A stretch of 54,092 nucleotides of DNA from Gracilariopsis chorda (lineage: Eukaryota > Rhodophyta > Florideophyceae > Gracilariales > Gracilariaceae). A model generated the notes under the pieces. That model was not told the DNA's origin, did no database searches, and saw only the letters and a list, made by a program, of their open reading frames with translations. How positions within the stretch are numbered: the first letter of the stretch is position 1; each line of letters begins with the position of its first letter. The DNA lies in the NCBI GenBank assembly GCA_003194525.1, contig NBIV01000351.1:1-54092 (forward strand), given 5' to 3'. Shown in pieces: positions 10,410 to 21,069 of this stretch. The position numbers were made by a program, and so were the translations under genes.

Positions 10410-10683
10410 GTGGGTTACTGGCTGGCGCTTTGAGTTGTACGCTGGTTTGGAGGGGGTCACGAGGCTGTTACGGGTGGATGTGCACGGCAGGTGGGAACGA
10501 AAAGTTGCTGTCTGATGGGAAAAAGGGCGGCAAAACCGATGCTTGCATCAGAATTCAAATATTATGAGCCGTTGTTACGATTGAATAGTTATTCGACCTG
10601 CAAATCATCATTTTTGTGCAAAAGCGGCAAATTTTATTCACCAAAGCGACCCAATTTGGTGCACTGACCCGGATTTGGTGCAC

Positions 10684-11475
10684 CTGATGATACTGGTGGG
10701 TTTTTCGTATGTTGGCTAGGTTGAACCAGTTTCTTATTTCGAAAACGCAGTGAGCCTTCAGTTCGGGCAGTTGTCGCACAATGGAGGCCAGCATATCCTC
10801 TTGCCACTTTCTTGCAATGTCTTTAGCCCCACAATCCCCAGTGGTCTCTGCGTGAATACACTGCACCAACGTGTTCCATGTACACGACATAGGCCTTCTT
10901 GAATATGCAGGTTGTGGACCAAGACATTTTCTCTCTAAATGTCTTCGATTATCTTTGAGTGCCGTTCTATCTGCTATGCGTCCCTTGCGGTATCTTGGAT
11001 GTTCTTGGAGTGAGAGGGTTAAGTGAGGACAATTGAGAGATTGAGAGGTTCGGGGTCAGAACGCTACACCACATCGTGGCACTGTCGTCCCTACAGCACA
11101 GTCCACGTCAGACAGCACATTCCTCAGCATGCCAAATCGCGAAGAAATCAAGCCGACACGCGGAACCGCATCGGTGGTTGACTCAGGGTTTCGACTGCCC
11201 GCCAGCACATTCCCATTGCCAATAATGCGTGAAATGTTGTAGAAGACTTTTGTGTGTAGAAAAGCATTTATATATATGCGGCGACCTCAATATCATAATG
11301 GCTTCCAATCAACTTCGTCTGCAGTCCACACGCAATCGCTAACTAACCTAGGCGCCAAGGGTACTGAACGACTGAGATAAAGCACAGGACCTCGGTGAAT
11401 CAGAAGTCGCATGCTGTGAGAAACTGGGGACGCCGGGCAACAAACTGAGCACTTTGTCTACCAAGAAGTTTGAAC
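10684..11475. other. intergenic region upstream of the sulfotransferase gene
   Basis: No convincing gene. A TATA-like stretch TTTATATATATG lies at 11268-11279, about 200 bp before the sulfotransferase ATG, and is a reasonable core promoter. The rest shows no repeats. Confidence 0.4.
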
Positions 11476-12534
11476 ATGGACTCGAACTCGAATCAAGCTG
11501 TACCAGCAGGTTTGCAGAGACCGTCGTTCTCTGATCTACGAGCTGAAGCGCGTAGGATACTCAACTTGTATTGGGGAAAGCAAGTCCGGACATTTCCGAA
11601 GCCCACAGGGTTTTCGGTGTATCACCCGCGTTCCACAGACATAATTGTTGTGACTAACCCAAAGGCTGGAACGACACTTCTTCAAAACATGACGTATCAA
11701 ATTGCTGTTGCTACCGGAGGAGCGCCACACTTCGATCCAGACGGAACTAACTTTGATGATATCAACTACGTGGCACCGTGGGTGGATTATGGGCCAGAGT
11801 TTGGACGATTAGAGTGTGACTCAGACCCCCGTATCTTCAAGACTCATGGGCGGCTGAAGAACTTTGACCTACAGAAAGCGAAGTATATCTACTGTATGAG
11901 GGACCCAATGCGGTTCAGCGGAAGTCAGATGGATTTCTTGTTCGACATCATGTCTGAAGTGAAAGTAACAGATCCAAAGCTGAGAGAAGAACTGCTACAG
12001 GAACATGTGCGACAGCGTCTGTTGGGAAACTACGATGAGAAGATACGGGTGCTGTATGGCAAGGAAAAGGGAGAGCCCGGTGATTGGTTTTTGAACGTGA
12101 AGGAGTGGACGGAGAGACCACATAAGAATGTTCTGATCCTGTTCTACGAGAACGTGGTGCGAGACTTGCGAGGGACAGCGTTATGCATTGCAAACTTCAT
12201 GGGACGTAAACTGACGAAGGAGGGTCTGGAACGCGTCGTGTCACGATGCGAACGGAAGGCGATGGTCGGGAACCCAAAGTTTGACTGCGGAGTCGAAGCG
12301 GTAGTATTCAAGGTGGAAGGAGCACAGAAGGCGAAAGCCGAAGGCAGGGATGGATTTGCGAAGATTCCGATTCGTGAGGAGTTGGTGAAGGAGATTGGGA
12401 AGATGTTGAAGGCGACGACTGGTTTCGAGAAGTACGAGGATTTGCGCGAGCACTTGATGGCGAGACAGGAACGTTTGTTTCCGGACACAAGTCACAGATG
12501 TGATTCAGAAAATCACACGAAGGACGATCCGTAG
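11476..12534 (+). CDS. sulfotransferase, SULT-like, 352 aa
   Basis: The enzyme would move a sulfuryl group from PAPS to a hydroxyl or amine acceptor. The start is the ATG at 11476 (the open frame reaches only two codons further up, at a TTG). Residues 61-67, NPKAGTT, are the 5'-phosphosulfate-binding loop (YPKSGTT in animal and plant SULTs). FKTH at 121-124 holds the probable catalytic His. CMRDPMRFSGSQMDF (about 140-154) matches the 3'-phosphate motif, with Arg142 and the Ser at 148/150. A later YENVVRDLRG...IANFMG block (about 225-250) fits the family's helix before the PAPS-binding C-terminus. There is no signal peptide or membrane segment, so it is probably cytosolic and more like small-molecule SULTs than Golgi carbohydrate sulfotransferases. 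The acceptor cannot be told from sequence. The gene stands alone with no intron. Confidence 0.87.
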   Translation: MDSNSNQAVPAGLQRPSFSDLRAEARRILNLYWGKQVRTFPKPTGFSVYHPRSTDIIVVTNPKAGTTLLQNMTYQIAVATGGAPHFDPDGTNFDDINYVAPWVDYGPEFGRLECDSDPRIFKTHGRLKNFDLQKAKYIYCMRDPMRFSGSQMDFLFDIMSEVKVTDPKLREELLQEHVRQRLLGNYDEKIRVLYGKEKGEPGDWFLNVKEWTERPHKNVLILFYENVVRDLRGTALCIANFMGRKLTKEGLERVVSRCERKAMVGNPKFDCGVEAVVFKVEGAQKAKAEGRDGFAKIPIREELVKEIGKMLKATTGFEKYEDLREHLMARQERLFPDTSHRCDSENHTKDDP

Positions 12535-13418
12535 CTAACTTCTCCCCGTACGTTAGTGCTAGTTACAATGCGGATGCGCCTTTTTTCTAACCATCTGCCG
12601 AGATGGTAATGCACTTCTGAAGGTTCGATGATAGACAGTGGACTCGAACCCGTAAAGTACGATTGGGAATGAGTAGTAGTCTCTAGCACGGACCGGGAAT
12701 CTCATTGTATCATATCAGCCGTACTATGAGAAGTTGTATAGGGAGATGGCGGTATCAGGGGTGCGAAAGGTACCGAAATGCATTCCTATAAGCTTGTTGC
12801 CATCAAACACCGTCTCGGAGATGGATCGGAGGACACATACGTCTCTAACGTCTTGACAGTTGGTCCAGTTCTCATTTCATCTGCGATTCCGTGATGTATG
12901 TCATCATTGTGAAACCCGGATTTGATTGGTCAAATCTTCAGAGAAAAGGGGGAGGTCTTCGCTTCATCGATGTTGCATGAAATAAACAAGAATCGTCGAA
13001 CGTCTCGGTGGGGATGGGAACGAGTTGTAATTGGAACACCCGTCTGGTCTAGGGATGGTAGAGGCAGCTTCAGAACGATTTGTTGAACCTAGTTCTGTGA
13101 AGTCAAGAGTGCAGGAACCGGCAGCGAGCCTAGGGTTACACACGTTCCAGCAGTCATGGTGTGCCGACTTCTTATCAATTGGCAGGTGAGCGTTTGGGTC
13201 TGTTTCCGGGAATTTAGTCTTCCTGTCAGAAAGTTTGTTATTGAAACCAAGCTAGGCGTCGTAATCAGGCGTATAGCGCTCTCAATAAAGAACAACAACA
13301 AGTGTAGCTTGCTTCGGGAAACGGGCTAGAGCTTCCGCGTTGACCGGAAACAAAGGAAAGAAAGTAAGCCTTAGCCGGTATTGTGTGTGAGGGGCCATCA
13401 AAGGCTGTTATCCTTTCT

Positions 13419-13535
13419 ATGAAGGGGAAAACTCTGCGCAAGAATATCTTGCGCGATGCTGTACAGAAGGATTATCGACGGCAGGCATCCCAAGGCCATG
13501 ATAAGAAGAGAGGAAAGATGAAGAAGAATTCTTAG
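13419..13535 (+). CDS. possible small basic protein or last exon (38 aa)
   Basis: An ATG-initiated frame of 38 codons rich in Lys and Arg, ending at TAG 13533-13535. The phase stays open for 20 codons upstream (to TAA near 13358), so it could be the last exon of a spliced gene. The composition looks like the tail of a ribosomal or nucleolar protein. I do not recognise a family, and chance is a real possibility. Confidence 0.22.
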   Translation: MKGKTLRKNILRDAVQKDYRRQASQGHDKKRGKMKKNS

Positions 13536-15018
13536 CACACACTGTGTCGGACAGAGGTAATTGTTCGTTGTCCACGCGCGAAAAAGGCTTTTGAGCTTTC
13601 CGAGTGAACGTGCGCTGCGATGAAGATGGAATATCCGTTTTTACAAAACATGTTTCCTGTTCGCGAATGAAGCACCGAGAGCAGGCATGTGCATGTCAGT
13701 TGGTGTTTTGTTAATGTTTTCATGTTTTCGTGTGCATGAAGAAGTCGGGTTCTGTGAGAGTGCGTTTTGGTTCCGTTACGCGTGGAAGGAAAGGTGAGTC
13801 GGTTAAGACGTGTGAGAAAAACGGCGCATACCGGGTGTATATGAACGGGGCAGAGCGAAGCGTGGGGTTGAAAGTAGAGTCGGACGGTATCCTTTTCGGC
13901 AGGTTGCGAGGATGTGAGTGCGGTGCCAAGCAAGACGTCATTTCGGGGGTGTCCCGAAGGTACGAAGAGGTGAGTGGGTTAGCTTAGCAACGACGCAGCG
14001 ATCTGCGGCTACAGCACGTGCAGATGAAAGCGGAGTAGGTTGGCGCTAAAAAACGGTAATTTGAGAGGGGTTTCGCGGATCAGGACGCGAGGTGCGTTGT
14101 GAGTCTCAAGACGCATCCGCGCTTGTTTGTGGTTCGATCTCCAATGGAAGCGCGAACACGCTGTTACGCTTGGTATAGGCAGCGTCACTCTGGGACGTGG
14201 AGCAATGGGCTGTTGAGGAACGAAGTGAAAAGTGTGCGGGCAGATTGAGAAAGACTTGGGGCATGTGCAAGCATTGCACAAGTGAAGCTGGTTTGGTACA
14301 CTGGAGTGTGAGCGAGGGCGCGGTGATAGTTGTGGGTAATTCAAGTGATGACGCTTTGAGCAAGGAGAAAGCAGCTGAGTTATCAAGCAGGCGCCACAGT
14401 ATGTGGGTGAAGTGGCATGACGTGTTGTTCAGGTAGGTTTCTCGGAGTGACATGAGGTAAGCATTTGTGGTTGGCATTTGTGCTTACACTCACTGGGGCA
14501 CGACGTGCAGGAAAAAGGGTACGGTGGCGTGCACGTGAAGCGAGTTGGGATGACAATTTATAGGAGCGGTGGCACGACGGGGCGGGGACAAGAAGCTGGT
14601 GTTGGTAGGCGGAGAGGGGGACGGAGGAGGGATGATGGTGAGTGAAGAAGGGTGGCGATGGGCGCACCGGACGAGAGACTCGCACGGATGGATGAAGGAG
14701 CTGCGGTTGGAGTTCGGTTTGGTAAACGCAATGAGTACCAGTACTGACTCCCTTTGCATGCAAATTGCGTGCGAAGATGCGTTGACTGCGGCATGCGGAA
14801 TGAATGCTGTGGACAAGTGCCGGCGGATGTGACGAATTGGACGGGCGGAGAGACAGGGATCGGGTCGGAGCAGATACTGGACATGGAGTTTGCTCGCCAC
14901 GGTATGCGCTTTGGAAGGACTTGGACTGCGGGCGGAGAGGTTGTTGTGTGGGTTCGGGTGAATGAGGGTGGTGCTGGCGCGCGTGGGGCGCGAGAAACGG
15001 GGCTGGAAGCGGGCGGAA

Positions 15019-15078
15019 GCATGCATTACGGCATGCATTCCGGCATACATTCCGGCATGCATTATGGCATGCATTATG
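15019..15078. repeat. five 12-bp tandem repeats containing ATGCAT
   Basis: Five units of GCATGCATTACG and close variants, end to end, differing at four positions in all. Each intact unit carries the self-complementary ATGCAT, and two read ATGCATTC. It lies 570 bp before the OTU-1 start, next to no known gene end. The same GAATGCAT/ATGCATTC core recurs upstream of the gene at 36908. Confidence 0.85.
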
Positions 15079-15648
15079 GTGGTGTTCGCGCTCCGGGCGC
15101 GAAACGCAGTGGCGGCGACGAGACGGCGGGCGGAGACGGGGAGTGGGCGCAACGAAAAGTGGTTGAGAGTTGCGCAAGGCGGGGCGGGGGCGCGCATGTG
15201 TCTCAGAGTCAGATAGACTGTATCGCAGGCGCGCGAACGTAGCATACGTGGAGGCGTTTCCGGTCGTGCGGCACCGCGGGCGCGCGCCATTACAGCGCGC
15301 GGTGGCGCATCGAACGGGCGTATCAGTGCGTCAGGCAACTGTAATGAGGTGCCAACTCTCCAATCGTGCTGCAGCGTCGTCTCGCTCGCTCCGCCGTCTG
15401 CGCTCCGTTTTGCGCCGTGCAAACCGAACGAAACGGTGCACCGGCTGTATCTATCTATCACCCCCCCCCCTCCCCCCACCCCCAACCCTTGCTCCGTGCC
15501 ACTCTATCCACCTATCCCTACATACACGCGCAACCTCTTCCATCCCCACCCTCCGCTATCCCCTTCCCCCCTTCCCTTCCCACCTCCCCCTCCCCCCCTC
15601 CGCTCCTGCTTCCCCCTCCTCCTCCTCCTCCCCGTCGCTCTGCCCACC

Positions 15649-16821
15649 ATGCGACAAGTCGCCTTTCCCCTCCAACAACAGCTCCAACCACAACCACAAC
15701 CCCAAACACACCCCGACCCGTCTCTACACGAATTCGCTTCTGCCCCTATCCTCGCCCTCCCCGTCTTGCGACGCTCCAGTATCATCCTCCCCAGTCACAA
15801 CGACCACGTGCACGCAAATCTCTCATCTTCCACTTCAAATTCCTCCACCCCCGCCGCCGAAACCGCTGCGCTACCCTCGTCAACGCCCGACCAACCCCTT
15901 CAGTCGCCCCCGCTTCCCCACAATGATGCCGCATCCCCCTCGCACACCGCCAAGAAACCGCGCGCATGGGCACTCTTCAGAAGGAGTGCAAGCACGCTTG
16001 CTTCCGCCTTCACAACCGACCGAACCGCCACTCAACCGCCTCGTATCGCCTCGCAAGCTGAGTTCAGACGCACTTTTCTCCGCCTTAATCGACACCGCCT
16101 GTTGCGCGATGATGCTGGCACTAGTTTTCGTCTCCATCCTATCATCATGAACGGCGACTGTGGATTCGCTTCAATCGCAAAGGGCATAAACTTTGCCCGC
16201 CAACACATCTCACCTCAAACCCCGCACCAACCCCATCACAAACATCACCACCACCAACCGCACCACCACCACCAAAACCACCACCACCAAAACCACCACC
16301 ACCATCACCACCACAAACCCTCCCCTCAAAATCCTTCTTCACGCCGTTCACACACGCGCCGACGTCCCATTTCGCTAGCGCGTTTGTGGCGAAGACAATC
16401 CTCCTCTCAAACCGCTCACCACAAACGCACTCTGCACGCAAAGGACATTCGCAACGCCATGTTCCACGAAATCCGAAAGGCAAAGAAAACATATCTCAGC
16501 GACCGTCATACGTTAGGTGCTTTGTTTTCAGATCACGACTTTGACCGTCTGGAACGCGACGTGGGCACGCCGGGTATTACAGGCCATTGGCTCGGTTCCG
16601 TGCTCGGCGTTCTTGAACATGTCATCATTGCGCACGCAATGAACGTGAATATCTTTCTGTATCAATTCGACTTGCAGCGTCAGTGCGTGCGTCAGTTTGA
16701 GAGAGCTACTGTTTCAAACGCTGATTGTGACGTGTTTCTGTTCTTTACTGGACCGGCCACGGGCGGTCATTTTGACACCTTGGTCAAGATGCCCGGCGAA
16801 CAAGTGATGTTCAGAGCGTGA
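15649..16821 (+). CDS. OTU-family cysteine protease 1 with a poly-His insert, 390 aa
   Basis: A probable deubiquitinase or ubiquitin-like protease. ATG 15649 sits in ccaccATGc context; the frame is open 100 codons further up, but only from a GTG through a C-rich leader, so I take this ATG. Residues 1-130 are Pro/Ser/Gln-rich and disordered. The OTU domain begins near residue 160: NGDCGFAS holds Asp169 and catalytic Cys171, and GGHFDTL near the end holds the catalytic His374, so the fold has been spaced out. Between them lies an insert of about 40 residues made mostly of His, Asn and Gln (16200-16320), a possible metal-binding or simple-repeat expansion. The helical and strand blocks that follow fit OTU. 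The gene precedes UBC12 and a second OTU gene. Substrate linkage or NEDD8 activity cannot be told. Confidence 0.82.
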   Translation: MRQVAFPLQQQLQPQPQPQTHPDPSLHEFASAPILALPVLRRSSIILPSHNDHVHANLSSSTSNSSTPAAETAALPSSTPDQPLQSPPLPHNDAASPSHTAKKPRAWALFRRSASTLASAFTTDRTATQPPRIASQAEFRRTFLRLNRHRLLRDDAGTSFRLHPIIMNGDCGFASIAKGINFARQHISPQTPHQPHHKHHHHQPHHHHQNHHHQNHHHHHHHKPSPQNPSSRRSHTRRRPISLARLWRRQSSSQTAHHKRTLHAKDIRNAMFHEIRKAKKTYLSDRHTLGALFSDHDFDRLERDVGTPGITGHWLGSVLGVLEHVIIAHAMNVNIFLYQFDLQRQCVRQFERATVSNADCDVFLFFTGPATGGHFDTLVKMPGEQVMFRA

Positions 16822-17506
16822 ATGCACGTCGTTGATCCCCTTCCCCACCTCCCCTCCATTAACTGTGCTTGTTTGTGCGTCTTGACCGCGTTTGTATATT
16901 TCCGTTAACACTTGCCAAGAACTAAGCGTGCGCAATAATCTTTTCCAACAGTCTTTATCCGCTACAGTTTTCTTCCGAGTATCTATGTTCTGTACCTAAT
17001 GTGCCATTGTGTCCATCGTTTGCACGTACGCTGTGTGCTTCCCATGGCTGTGCCCTTCAGAGGAAACGGGGTGCTTTTTTTTTTTGCTTTTTTTCGAACG
17101 GCGAGTTGCGCGCGCTGTGTAACGTTTTGTGCCACTGGACAAAGAGAGTCTTTACCCCCCAGCCTCCCCCTTTCGCTCATGCCCCTCATCGCTGTGCCCC
17201 AGCGTTTGGTTTGTTTTCGTTGGTGTTTGGTGCATCTAGCAAGCCGAGTGCGTTTGGTGCTTGTGTGTGTGTGTGCCGTGCATGCTTCCTTCCTATGAAG
17301 CACGGAGAGCTGAGCAGAAAAAATAGGGCACTCGCATGCACGCCGGTTTGTAAACGTTTCTAGTACAGTATGTTTTGTATAGCAATGAGTCGCAAGCAGG
17401 TTGAATAGCAAAGATGGCAGTCCAGAGGGTAGCAGATGTGCGGGTGTTTGGTTTACAGAGAGAAAAAAAAAGCTACTGACTGTTACTAAATTAGCATGGT
17501 TCAACA
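16822..17506. other. intergenic region between OTU-1 and UBC12 (3' ends of both)
   Basis: Two genes end toward each other here. There is a T-rich run at 17073-17096 and a short GT repeat at 17264-17274. No conserved frame is seen; open frames here are GT- and CT-rich noise. Confidence 0.5.
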
Positions 17507-18046
17507 TCACCGACGACGCGCGGACGGAAAGTAAGTTCCGGCGACGTATCCGCCACGTACCGAGGCGGCTACGTTGCGCTGAAAAGCGTGAGAGTCGCGC
17601 TTGAGAAGGTTGGCAGCGTCCTTGTTGAGAGGGTCATCCGGATTGGGTTCTAGGAACAGTAGCTGCAAGCCGTACAACAGGGATGAAAGTGAAAGCACTG
17701 GCTTCCAGTCCTGACGCAGAATATTGAGACAGACGTTTCCGTCCAGATCGATGTTGGGGTGGTATACCAAGGTTGAACACTTCACCTTGGGCGGCTTATG
17801 GGGATAGTCGTCTGGAACGGAGACGGTGAAGTGAAAGGTTCCGGAGTGGTAGTAGCCTTCCTCGGGGGAGAGGGCGACGTTGAAGTTCATGATGTCGTCG
17901 GGGTCGGGAAAGGAGACGTGCATGGAAGGGGGGGTATCAAGCTCGCTGATATCCTTTTGAACGCGGATGTGACCTGCCTTGTGGAGTGGGGCGCCGGTCT
18001 CGCGACGGATGCGCGTCTCCTTGACTTGCTGGGTAAGACGGAACAT
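17507..18046 (-). CDS. UBC12: NEDD8-conjugating enzyme E2, UBC12/UBE2M type, 179 aa
   Basis: It accepts NEDD8 from the NAE1-UBA3 E1 and passes it to cullins with the RBX1/DCN1 E3. The E2 core has [16 protein letters not shown] with the HPN motif and catalytic Cys106, then [18 protein letters not shown] and [15 protein letters not shown]. The ending GGYVAGTYF matches the UBC12-specific C-terminus (GGYIGSTYF in animals), which separates it from ubiquitin E2s. The start at 18046 gives MFRL and a 29-residue extension, like the UBC12 N-terminal tail that docks on UBA3. The frame is open further upstream to 18451, but that part is low-complexity and overlaps the OTU-2 gene. It is head-to-head with OTU-2, with 263 bp between the two starts. 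Confidence 0.93.
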   Translation of the reverse strand: MFRLTQQVKETRIRRETGAPLHKAGHIRVQKDISELDTPPSMHVSFPDPDDIMNFNVALSPEEGYYHSGTFHFTVSVPDDYPHKPPKVKCSTLVYHPNIDLDGNVCLNILRQDWKPVLSLSSLLYGLQLLFLEPNPDDPLNKDAANLLKRDSHAFQRNVAASVRGGYVAGTYFPSARRR

Positions 18047-18309
18047 GTTTGGTGGGTGCGCGTGGTGCGGGTGGTGGCGGCGAAATGAAACAGCGGAGAT
18101 GGTTGGGGGGCGCCGGGTTCGCTGACGGGTACTGACGTGGAGGCGGACGCAAGCGCTTTTTATGGGCAGGGGAGCAGTGGCTGTGGAGGGCGCGGGAAGC
18201 GGCGTATGTGTCCACGTGGGGCTGTTAGGAGGCGCACGCGAGGCCGTTAAGAGGCGAAGGTGACGTCCGTGCGCTTTCTTGGCGGCGTGGACGCGCGCGT
18301 CGCGCCGCG
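18047..18309. promoter_or_regulatory. divergent promoter of UBC12 and OTU-2
   Basis: 263 GC-rich bases between two opposite start codons must hold both promoters. No TATA box is visible. GCG-rich stretches and several CGCG tetramers are the only marked features. Confidence 0.45.
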
Positions 18310-19845
18310 ATGGGACTGAGCGCCGTGCTGCGCTGGTTGCGCTCGTCGGCATCGCCTTCGTCTTCTCCACAGTCTTCTCGCAGTCGTCGCGCACAGCAAC
18401 GCCCGCCCCCGCGCGACCCCCGCGAGCAGGAGCGCACCGTCGTCGCTGCATACCGTGCCAGACTGCTGCGACTTTCCGCAGCTCTGTCCTCAGACTGGGT
18501 CAGATTTGACGCCGAGCCCGATAACCACGCCCTTTTACTCCACATTCGAACCGCTAGACCAAAGCTTGACGACGCGCTGGACGCTTATTACGCCGCCCTC
18601 GGTCGCCGCGACCCCTCCGCGGTCGCTCACCAAATTGGCGTCATGGAGCGCACTGATGTGCGACTTGCCGCCATCGACCATAACGTTTTGGCCGAGGTGC
18701 ACCGTTTTAGACACGCTGCTAACACCGTTGCCTCTCGACTTACCGCCACTTCCACACCCGCAGAGAGGTTTGATGTCGCGGCAGATGCCAACGACGTGCT
18801 CGTTGAACTCGAGTTATATCGCGACGGCTGGCTGCAGCTTATGGATGCTTCTACCCGTTCTCAGTTGTTAATCGCCGCCACAACGCTACGAAACATCGTC
18901 GATTCCACCCCTACGCGCCCGCCACTTCCGACTTCACACCCGCCGCCGCGCCGCCCGCGTTCACGTACCAATGTCGACCCGTCTTACGTTGTTAATCGCC
19001 CCGGTCATCCGCCCGTCACTCGCCCTCACGACCTTTCACCCGCATCCTCCACTTCGAGCCCGCACTTGAATTTGAACAAGCCTATGAGCCATCCACCCAC
19101 ACCGCCCCCGTCTTCACCCCCGCCGACTCGCGCGCCTGTCTTTTCGCATGACCGTCGTGAAGATGATGTCCAGGGTGACCCCGCTCCCATGCGAATGATC
19201 ATCTCCCGCTCAAGGACGCTCAGAGATATGGCTCAGGTCGCTATGACCACAAACAAATCGGGAACTCGTGATATTGAAGACGCTACCGCTAGGTCTTCCC
19301 AACCTGCAAACCCGCCTGAGACAGACCAACCAAGTCTTAGTACCACCAAGAACATTTCGTTTGCATCGGCGTTATATCGCACTCATAATAGGCGTATCGG
19401 CTCTATATCCGATGCTGGTTTGAGACTTCGACGTTCTGAAGTACGGGGAGATGGTCGTTGTCTGTTTCGTTCCTTGGTTCGGTGTAGGTTTGATGCAAGT
19501 GGATTAGCAATCCCTTCCGAACGCGTTGAAAAGTATGAAGCCGATCAACTTCGAATACGTGCTGTTGCAGAACTTCGCCAACATCGACAGTTACTTGCTC
19601 GCTTTTTCGTCATTGAAGGTAACTTTGCGCTCTATACACGTCGAATGTCAAACCCGAGGACCTACGGAGGTGAGCCTGAACTTTTGATGCTTGCAAAGTT
19701 GTTGCATGTTCCTATCGCTGTGTATATCTTAAGGAATGGCAAGTATCGGCAGATTCAGGTTTATGGAAAACAGTATCGTGGAGAGCCTTATCGAATCTTG
19801 TACTCGGATGGAATTCATTATGATGCGCTGTTAGCAATCAGATGA
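18310..19845 (+). CDS. OTU-family cysteine protease 2, 511 aa
   Basis: A probable deubiquitinase. Starts at ATG 18310. Residues 1-200 are helix-forming and Arg/Ala-rich; 205-280 are Pro/Ser/Thr-rich and disordered. The OTU domain is C-terminal: [11 protein letters not shown] with Asp381 and catalytic Cys384, a helix-rich block, then [19 protein letters not shown], the conserved OTU core, and [11 protein letters not shown] with catalytic His503. The third residue of the triad would follow the His block. This is the standard plant/algal OTU layout and has none of the insert seen in OTU-1. The two OTU genes face the same way around the opposed UBC12 gene; their N-terminal regions are unrelated, so a recent tandem duplication is unlikely. 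It could act on ubiquitin, or, given its neighbour, on NEDD8, which is speculation. Confidence 0.86.
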   Translation: MGLSAVLRWLRSSASPSSSPQSSRSRRAQQRPPPRDPREQERTVVAAYRARLLRLSAALSSDWVRFDAEPDNHALLLHIRTARPKLDDALDAYYAALGRRDPSAVAHQIGVMERTDVRLAAIDHNVLAEVHRFRHAANTVASRLTATSTPAERFDVAADANDVLVELELYRDGWLQLMDASTRSQLLIAATTLRNIVDSTPTRPPLPTSHPPPRRPRSRTNVDPSYVVNRPGHPPVTRPHDLSPASSTSSPHLNLNKPMSHPPTPPPSSPPPTRAPVFSHDRREDDVQGDPAPMRMIISRSRTLRDMAQVAMTTNKSGTRDIEDATARSSQPANPPETDQPSLSTTKNISFASALYRTHNRRIGSISDAGLRLRRSEVRGDGRCLFRSLVRCRFDASGLAIPSERVEKYEADQLRIRAVAELRQHRQLLARFFVIEGNFALYTRRMSNPRTYGGEPELLMLAKLLHVPIAVYILRNGKYRQIQVYGKQYRGEPYRILYSDGIHYDALLAIR

Positions 19846-21069
19846 CGTTTTTCATTTTCTCACGAAGGGTAGCCTACACTGCTGCTCTCTTGCATGCCTA
19901 TGTGCGCATCGTTTGCTATCGCAGTAGTTTGTCGCTTGTTGCCTGTCTTGTTTGCCATTCTCCTACCTTATGAGAGGGTACACCATTCCTTTTCTCTCTC
20001 TTTCTCTCTTTACTTGTTCTTGTTTAACGAACGGCACAGTTTTTGTCGCACTTTTCGGAGGGGAGTGGATCATTTGCCCGCGTTTGAATTTTGCTATTTG
20101 TCTTGACCCGACCGCGCTTATTTTTTTGCACAGCTCCCTCCCCACCGCCACCCAACGTTTGTAGCACTTTACCTTTGTCCATAGCTGTTCGTAGAAGTCG
20201 TTTGTATACCTCACTAGATACGTCGTCTCGTAACTTTTCTAAAGTCACTCACTGCATCTTTAACCTCTTCGCCGACCAGTTTGTTTTTCAAGTTTGTGCA
20301 ATAGGCTCGAGTTAACGACTTTTTTTGTCCTTCCGCAAGTGTGTTTTGCCTTTTAAAAGTCTTGTGTGTTGAGTGCCAACATGGAACGGGCTCACCTCTT
20401 TTACACAGGAATGCTGAGGGAGTTGGCGTTCTTGGGCGTTCCACCGTTTCCGGCAACAGCTCGTCACTGTCAATGGTTGGCTTGTGATCTTCCTTTGCAA
20501 ATGGTCAAACGTTGTTGCGTTTATGACCGCATATAATTATGTTGTGCACATTCCGAATCCGTTATGCGGGTAACAATAAGCGAATATGTAAGACAGATGA
20601 ACGGTTCTACTTGAATCTGAGTCTTGGGCTGAAACTCAGATGAGATCAGGTTGAAGAAACTCTTGAATTGCTCCAAATAGACGCACTGATTCACAGGCCC
20701 ACCGCTTGGTGAGGTTCGTTTCCAAACGAGGAAGACGTTGATCCCTCGAGGTCAAAAGCTGTTCGGATTGACAACTGTAATACTGGTTTTCTGTAATGTT
20801 GAAGCAGTAGTTGGATAGCACATCTCTATAGAGCATTTTAGTGTTCTGTTCTGACACACCTCAGTGGTATGGTCTGCTTTGGTGAAAAGGAAGGCTGGGA
20901 CTTGGTAGTGTCGTGCCTTGGGAAATGAAAAAGTTGACTCTGGCGGAGGAAGACTTACTCGCTTCAGCGTAAAAAATACTAATCAAAGCAGCGATTGGAG
21001 CTTGGCATACCGAGATCGACACGATAGCAACCGGCTAATTCTATCCCGCGCAACCTTTTTTCTTACATA
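19846..21069. other. intergenic region downstream of OTU-2
   Basis: 1.2 kb with no firm gene. A T/C-rich stretch at 19990-20040 looks like a 3' region. An open frame on the minus strand (20636-20836, ATG at 20836, 66 codons) has protein-like composition, but I cannot name it or find its neighbours. Confidence 0.35.

Larger units (their letters stand above)
7740..10683 (-). mobile_element. pogo/Tigger-like DNA transposon, decayed and split by a solo LTR
   Basis: Terminal inverted repeats are visible: GTGCACCAAATATGGGTCA at 7740-7758, and its near-complement TGACCCGGATTTGGTGCAC at 10665-10683 (17 of 19 positions agree). A second partial copy of the repeat lies just inside the right end (about 10649-10664). 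Between them, on the minus strand, are the pieces of a pogo-type transposase. A solo LTR (8486-9387) interrupts the catalytic domain. Without the LTR the element would be about 2.04 kb, a normal size for this group. The exact ends and TA target duplication are unclear. Confidence 0.75.
12535..15648. other. long intergenic region, possibly hiding a multi-exon gene
   Basis: 3.1 kb without a firm gene. It holds a short basic frame (13419-13535), several strong 5' splice-site matches on the plus strand (GTGAGT at 13792 and 13970, GTAGGT at 14432, GTAAGC at 14457), a 12-bp repeat array (15019-15078), and a C-rich stretch (15460-15600) that is the leader of the next gene. Long open frames on both strands between 14380 and 15480 come from GC-rich low-complexity sequence. 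Confidence 0.4.

Noticed and set aside
10555..10890. 111-codon minus-strand frame with ATG at 10890
   Set aside because: It runs across the terminal inverted repeat of the pogo element (10665-10683), so it mixes transposon and flank. It has no domain.
14383..15485. Long minus-strand frames (264 and 331 codons)
   Set aside because: His/Arg/Pro/Ser-rich composition comes from GC-rich repeats; no domain, and two frames are open at once.
18047..18451. Upstream extension of the UBC12 frame (135 more codons)
   Set aside because: It overlaps the divergent OTU-2 gene and is GC-driven low-complexity; UBC12 proteins start near MFRL.
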